From contig NZ_JANHAU010000003.1 of assembly GCF_024464185.1 (NCBI RefSeq), forward strand, positions 1 to 64,000: 64,000 nucleotides of DNA, in the 5' to 3' direction. This DNA is from Haloarchaeobius salinus (GTDB lineage Archaea; Halobacteriota; Halobacteria; Halobacteriales; Natrialbaceae). Numbering within the stretch: the stretch's first letter is position 1; each line of letters opens with the position of its first letter. The position numbers and the translations under genes were made by a program. Below the pieces are notes generated by a model. That model searched no databases and was not told the DNA's origin. It was given only the letters and a program-made list of their open reading frames with translations. This document shows positions 60,681 through 64,000 of this stretch, in pieces.

Positions 60681-61115
60681 TCAGTCCCGGACCACCGTCA
60701 CGGACATGGTCGCGTCGCTCACGACGGACGTCGCGACGGTTCCGAGCAGCCGTGCCGCGAGCCCGGAGCGTTCGCCGCCGTGGCCGCCCATGACGATGTG
60801 GTCCACGGCGTGGTCCTCCGCGTACTCGATGATGGCCTCGGCGGGGTCGCCGGTCTCGACGGCCGTCTCGACCGCGCGGCCGTGCTCCTCGGCGCGGCGC
60901 TTTCCGCGCTCGACGACCGTCTCAGCGCGCTCCTCGGCGGCGTCCTCCCGGTCCTCGTCGGCACCGAGGACGCCGCTCTCGCTCATCGAGCTGTCCAGTG
61001 GCGTCACGACGTTGAGCACCGTCGTCCGACAGTCGTACGTCTCCAGTGCGTGGACCAGCGCCTGGTCGGCCAGCGGTGAGCCGTCGAGCGGGACGAGGAC
61101 GTGCGACGGGGCCAT
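60681..61115 (-). CDS. Universal stress protein (UspA family)
   Basis: A 144-aa UspA protein. MAPSHVLVPLDGSPLADQA begins the fold, and the ATP-binding pattern GGHGGERSGLAARLLGTVA is intact (G-x2-G-x9-G). It lies one base downstream of the FAD-linked oxidase on the same strand and is probably co-transcribed with it, a hint that it may respond to the same conditions. Unlike the stress protein at 11902, this one should bind ATP. Confidence 0.94.
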   Translation of the reverse strand: MAPSHVLVPLDGSPLADQALVHALETYDCRTTVLNVVTPLDSSMSESGVLGADEDREDAAEERAETVVERGKRRAEEHGRAVETAVETGDPAEAIIEYAEDHAVDHIVMGGHGGERSGLAARLLGTVATSVVSDATMSVTVVRD

Positions 61116-61116
61116 C

Positions 61117-62538
61117 CTACGTCTCCTCGTCGCGGACCCGCCGGCCCTCGACCGTCTCGGGGAACAGCTTCCCGGGGTTGAGCGTGTCCGTCGGGTCGAG
61201 CGCGCGCTTGACCTTCCGCATCGTATCGACGGTCGCCTCGCCGTGCTCGCGGACGAGGAACTCGCGCTTGCCCAGGCCGATGCCGTGCTCGCCGGTGCAG
61301 GTGCCGCCGCGCTCGATGGCGAACTCGACGATCTTCCGGTACGCCTCCTCGCCGCGTTCGACCGCGTCGGGGTCGTCCTCGTCGACGAGCACGGAGTAGT
61401 GGACGTTGCCGTCGCCCGCGTGGCCGAAGCAGGGGATGAGCAGGTCGTGCTCCTCGGCGAGCTCCTTCGCGTACCTGATGGCGGCCCCGTACTTCGAGAT
61501 GGGGACGGTGATGTCGCCGGGGTGCAGGGGCGTCAGCTCGGGGTCCCACGACTGCATGGCGTACGCGAGGTCCTTTCGGGCCTGCCACAGAGCGTCCATC
61601 CCGGCGTCGGCCTCGGCGACCTCGAACAGGGTGGCGTCGTGAGCTTCGAAGACGGACTCGCAGAAGGCGACCTCCTCGTCGACGCCGTGGTTGGCGTGGA
61701 ACTCGACGAAGACGGTCGGGCGGTCGGGGAGGTCGGTCCCGGAGTAGGCGTTGGCCATCATCGCGCTCTCCTCGTCGATGAGCTCGATCTTCGCCACGTC
61801 GACGCCGGACTGGACGGCGTCCTCGACGGCGGCGGTGGCGTCGTCCAGCTCCTCGAACTGCGCACGCCCGCCGCGGATCTGTGCGGGTCTGCCCGCGAGT
61901 TCGAGCGTCGCCCGCGTGACGACGGCGAGCGTCCCCTCGCTGCCGATGAGCAGGTCGCGGAGGTTGTAGCCCGACGAGGTCTTGACCGCCTTCGACCCGG
62001 CCGTGATGACGGAGCCGTCGGCGAGCACCGCTTCGAGTTCGAGCACCCAGTCCGCGACCTCGCCGTACTTCACCGTCTGCATCCCGCTGGCGGCGTTGGC
62101 GATCATCCCGCCGACGGTCGAGATGCTCCCGGAGGACGGCAGCGGCGGGAAGAACAGCCCGTGTTCGCCGGCGACGTCGTCGACGACGTTCCCCATCACG
62201 CCCGGTCCGACGTCGATCTGGAAGTCCTCGGGACGCACGTCGAGCACGGTGTCCATCCGGGTGAGGTCGAGGCTGATGCCGGCGTGGGCCGGCACCGCGT
62301 TCCCCTCGAGGCTCGTCCCGGCGGCGTAGGGGGTGACGGGCACGTCGCGTGCCGTCGCCGCTTCGAGCACTGCCGAGACGTCCGCCGTGGATTGTGGGTA
62401 GACGACGGCGTCGGGCAGCACCTCGTCGCCGGGCTTCGTGCCCCAGTCGCTGTCGTGGGCCTCGCGTGTCGCCTCGGCGAACGAGACCTGGTCGTCGTCG
62501 AGGTCGAGGTCGGCGAGGAACGAGCAGTCGCGTGTCAT
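61117..62538 (-). CDS. FAD-linked oxidase, GlcD type
   Basis: A 473-aa FAD-linked oxidase, with a PCMH FAD domain (TPYAAGTSLEGNAVPAHAG; GGMIANAASGMQTVKYG) and an FAD-oxidase C-terminal domain (CFGHAGDGNVHYSVLVDE; GTCTGEHGIGLGKREFL). It is a D-lactate or glycolate dehydrogenase-like protein without the Fe-S part present in the 3924-6926 fusion, so it may use another electron acceptor. The ATG at 62538 has a GTTTTATCG box about 28 nt upstream. It is followed by a stress-protein gene. Confidence 0.92.
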   Translation of the reverse strand: MTRDCSFLADLDLDDDQVSFAEATREAHDSDWGTKPGDEVLPDAVVYPQSTADVSAVLEAATARDVPVTPYAAGTSLEGNAVPAHAGISLDLTRMDTVLDVRPEDFQIDVGPGVMGNVVDDVAGEHGLFFPPLPSSGSISTVGGMIANAASGMQTVKYGEVADWVLELEAVLADGSVITAGSKAVKTSSGYNLRDLLIGSEGTLAVVTRATLELAGRPAQIRGGRAQFEELDDATAAVEDAVQSGVDVAKIELIDEESAMMANAYSGTDLPDRPTVFVEFHANHGVDEEVAFCESVFEAHDATLFEVAEADAGMDALWQARKDLAYAMQSWDPELTPLHPGDITVPISKYGAAIRYAKELAEEHDLLIPCFGHAGDGNVHYSVLVDEDDPDAVERGEEAYRKIVEFAIERGGTCTGEHGIGLGKREFLVREHGEATVDTMRKVKRALDPTDTLNPGKLFPETVEGRRVRDEET

Positions 62539-62684
62539 GCACACACGTGGGGCGACGCCGGCGATAAAACTGTCTCCGCCGGCAGTCGTCTCGCCGTCCG
62601 GCCGCACGATGAACACTGAACTGGTGGTTGGTTTCGCCGGTTGACCGAACCTTTTCCCGCCGGCGGATGTATGATGGTCCGAAC

Positions 62685-63656
62685 ATGCGAGCCATCCAGG
62701 TCACCGAGTACGGCGGGAGCGACAACATCGAGGTCGTCGAGACGGAGAAACCGGAGCCAGGGCCGGGCGAGGTCCGTATCGCGGTCGAGGCCGCGGGTAT
62801 CAACTTCGCGGACATCATGCAGCGCCGCGGCCACTACCCGGGTGGCCCGGACGCGCCGTTCGTCCCCGGCTTCGAAGCGGCGGGGACCATCGACGCCGTC
62901 GGCGAGGGTGTCGGCATCGAGGAGGGCGCGCGCTACGTCGGCATGGTCGGCGTCGGCGGCTACGCCGAGTACGCCGTCACCGACGCTGACTCCCTGTTCC
63001 CCATCCCGGAAGGGATGAGCTTCGCGGAGGCCGCCGGCTTCCCGGTGCAGTTCCTCACCGCCCACAACTGTCTGTTCGAGTGGGGCGGGCTTGAGGAGGG
63101 CGAGTCCGTGCTCATCCAGGCCGCGGCCGGCGGCGTCGGGACCGCCGCCGTCCAGCTCGCCGACCGCGCCGGAGCAGAGGTGTTCGGCACAGCCAGCACG
63201 CAGGAGAAGCTCGACCTCGCCGAAGAGCTCGGCTGCGACCACCCCATCAACTACACCGAGGAGGACTTCGTCGATGTCGTGAAGGCGGAGACCGACGGCG
63301 TCGGCGTCGACCTCTCGCTCGACGGCGTCGGCGACGACGTGTTCTCGGACTGCATCCGCGCCACGACCGACTTCGGACGGGTCGTCCCGTACGGCGCGGC
63401 CAGCGGCGTGCCCGGGACGCTCGACACCAGCGAGATGTTCTTCCGCAACCAGTCGGTCATCGGCTACCACCTCGGCCGCGCGATGGCCAGAAAGCCCCAG
63501 AAGGTGCTCGAGGCCGTCCCGGACCTCACCCAGGGACTCACGGACGGCGAGCTCGAGGTCGTCGTCGGCGAGACGTTCGCCCTCGAAGATGCACAAAAGG
63601 CCCACGAGTACATCGAGGACCGCAAGTCCGTCGGGAAGGTCGTCCTCGAGCCGTAA
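62685..63656 (+). CDS. NADPH:quinone reductase-like (zinc-less MDR) protein
   Basis: A 323-aa medium-chain dehydrogenase of the quinone oxidoreductase group. GINFADIMQRRGHYP and VPGFEAAGTIDAVG form the catalytic domain, with no zinc-binding cysteines; LIQAAAGGVGTAAVQLA is the NADP Rossmann loop, and YGAASGVPG and KVVLEP close the fold. It reduces quinones or enals with NADPH. The ATG at 62685 is preferred over a longer frame, because homologues start at MRAIQVTEYGG. It is divergent from the FAD-linked oxidase. Confidence 0.93.
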   Translation: MRAIQVTEYGGSDNIEVVETEKPEPGPGEVRIAVEAAGINFADIMQRRGHYPGGPDAPFVPGFEAAGTIDAVGEGVGIEEGARYVGMVGVGGYAEYAVTDADSLFPIPEGMSFAEAAGFPVQFLTAHNCLFEWGGLEEGESVLIQAAAGGVGTAAVQLADRAGAEVFGTASTQEKLDLAEELGCDHPINYTEEDFVDVVKAETDGVGVDLSLDGVGDDVFSDCIRATTDFGRVVPYGAASGVPGTLDTSEMFFRNQSVIGYHLGRAMARKPQKVLEAVPDLTQGLTDGELEVVVGETFALEDAQKAHEYIEDRKSVGKVVLEP

Positions 63657-63671
63657 CGTCGCGGTCCCGCT

Positions 63672-64000
63672 CTAGCCGACCGGTTCGAGGCCGTCCCGCA
63701 GGTCGTCGAGCACCGCGAACCGCTCGTCGCGTCGGCGCTCCAGCCACGCGAGCAGCCGGGCCGCCCAGTGGAGCTTGCGACGCTTCATCGGCCCCACGTC
63801 CGGATCGTCGAACGTCCAGCCAGGGAACGAGAGCCGGGCTGCCCCGGCGTGGTCCGCGAGGAAGGCGGCGCGGTCGCCGTCGGTGAACCCGCCGAAGTTC
63901 CGCACGTGGCCGACGGGCGCGGCCTGGGTCGTCGGCAGCACCGGCTCGTCGGGGAGGTCGGGGACCATCGACCGCACCCGTTCGACGTTGTCGCCATGGG
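63672..64000 (-). CDS. Partial unknown protein, cut by the window end
   Basis: A reading frame on the minus strand ends at 63672 and is still open at 64000, so the N-terminus lies beyond the window. The visible C-terminal part of about 109 residues begins HGDNVERVRSMVPDLP and continues with GHVRNFGGFTDGDRAAFLADH, RLSFPGWTFDD and a basic KRRKLHWAARLLAWLERRRDERF. No family is recognised. A GTG at 63975 could start a shorter form, but the frame's coding character continues upstream. Confidence 0.55.
   Translation of the reverse strand, partial: HGDNVERVRSMVPDLPDEPVLPTTQAAPVGHVRNFGGFTDGDRAAFLADHAGAARLSFPGWTFDDPDVGPMKRRKLHWAARLLAWLERRRDERFAVLDDLRDGLEPVG

Overview
The window is chromosomal DNA from an extremely halophilic archaeon (class Halobacteria). 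It is GC-rich, its proteins are strongly acidic (Asp/Glu-rich, few Lys), and it carries archaeal information-processing genes (PriS, Gins51, Cdc48, RtcB plus archease) and haloarchaeal families (TrmB, sensor kinases with a 7TM N-terminus, an AbrB-PhoU fusion, F420-type oxidoreductase). Many start codons sit about 27 nt downstream of a TATA-like element, the pattern of leaderless haloarchaeal transcripts; I used this to choose starts. I could not determine the genus. I see no rRNA, tRNA, CRISPR array, insertion sequence or integrase. This looks like core chromosome with small local oddities, not a mobile island.

Layout. 0-4 kb: HesB/IscA Fe-S protein, dodecin, membrane proteins, a short MscS channel. 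4-8.2 kb: a 1000-aa FAD/Fe-S 2-hydroxyacid dehydrogenase divergent from an alanine-glyoxylate-type aminotransferase, a plausible 2-hydroxyacid/glyoxylate module. 8.2-16.9 kb: small zinc-finger proteins, a tandem pair of 5'-nucleotidase-like phosphatases, a universal stress protein, a large MscS channel, a PAC2 protein, TrmB and a ribose-1,5-bisphosphate isomerase/eIF2B-like protein. 17-20 kb: RtcB ligase, archease, DUF502 membrane protein. 20-26.5 kb: acetyltransferase, priS-gins51 replication pair, MOSC protein, peroxiredoxin, and Cdc48 with a small Hsp20-like partner. 26.6-31.5 kb: metabolic and small genes including panB. 31.5-46.5 kb: three sensor kinases, superoxide dismutase, UbiA-family protein, photolyase, a phosphotransferase divergent from an acyl-CoA dehydrogenase, an ABC exporter. 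46.6-50.2 kb: a large acidic unknown, a short-chain dehydrogenase, an F420-type oxidoreductase. 50.2-56.8 kb: a complete phosphate-uptake operon pstS-C-A-B-phoU-phoU/AbrB. 57-64 kb: TPP enzyme, SHOCT protein, PiT-type phosphate permease, a second FAD-linked oxidase with a stress protein, a quinone reductase and a gene cut by the window end.

Most interesting. The sensor kinase at 31954-33804 carries an in-frame array of about 16-codon repeats grown out of its ATP-binding N-box. Every full copy encodes a perfect 7-bp palindrome, and where copies differ both arms change together and synonymously, which suggests a palindromic DNA element living inside a kinase gene. Other points worth checking are a palindrome over the predicted start site of the cdc48 operon, a TACT-N8-AGTA element before trmB, a 21-bp inverted repeat upstream of pstS, an (AT)9 tract followed by a 9-bp inverted repeat at 31.8 kb, a 23-bp tandem repeat containing a stop codon at 41.9 kb, and coupled micro-ORFs ahead of the phosphate permease and the short-chain dehydrogenase.
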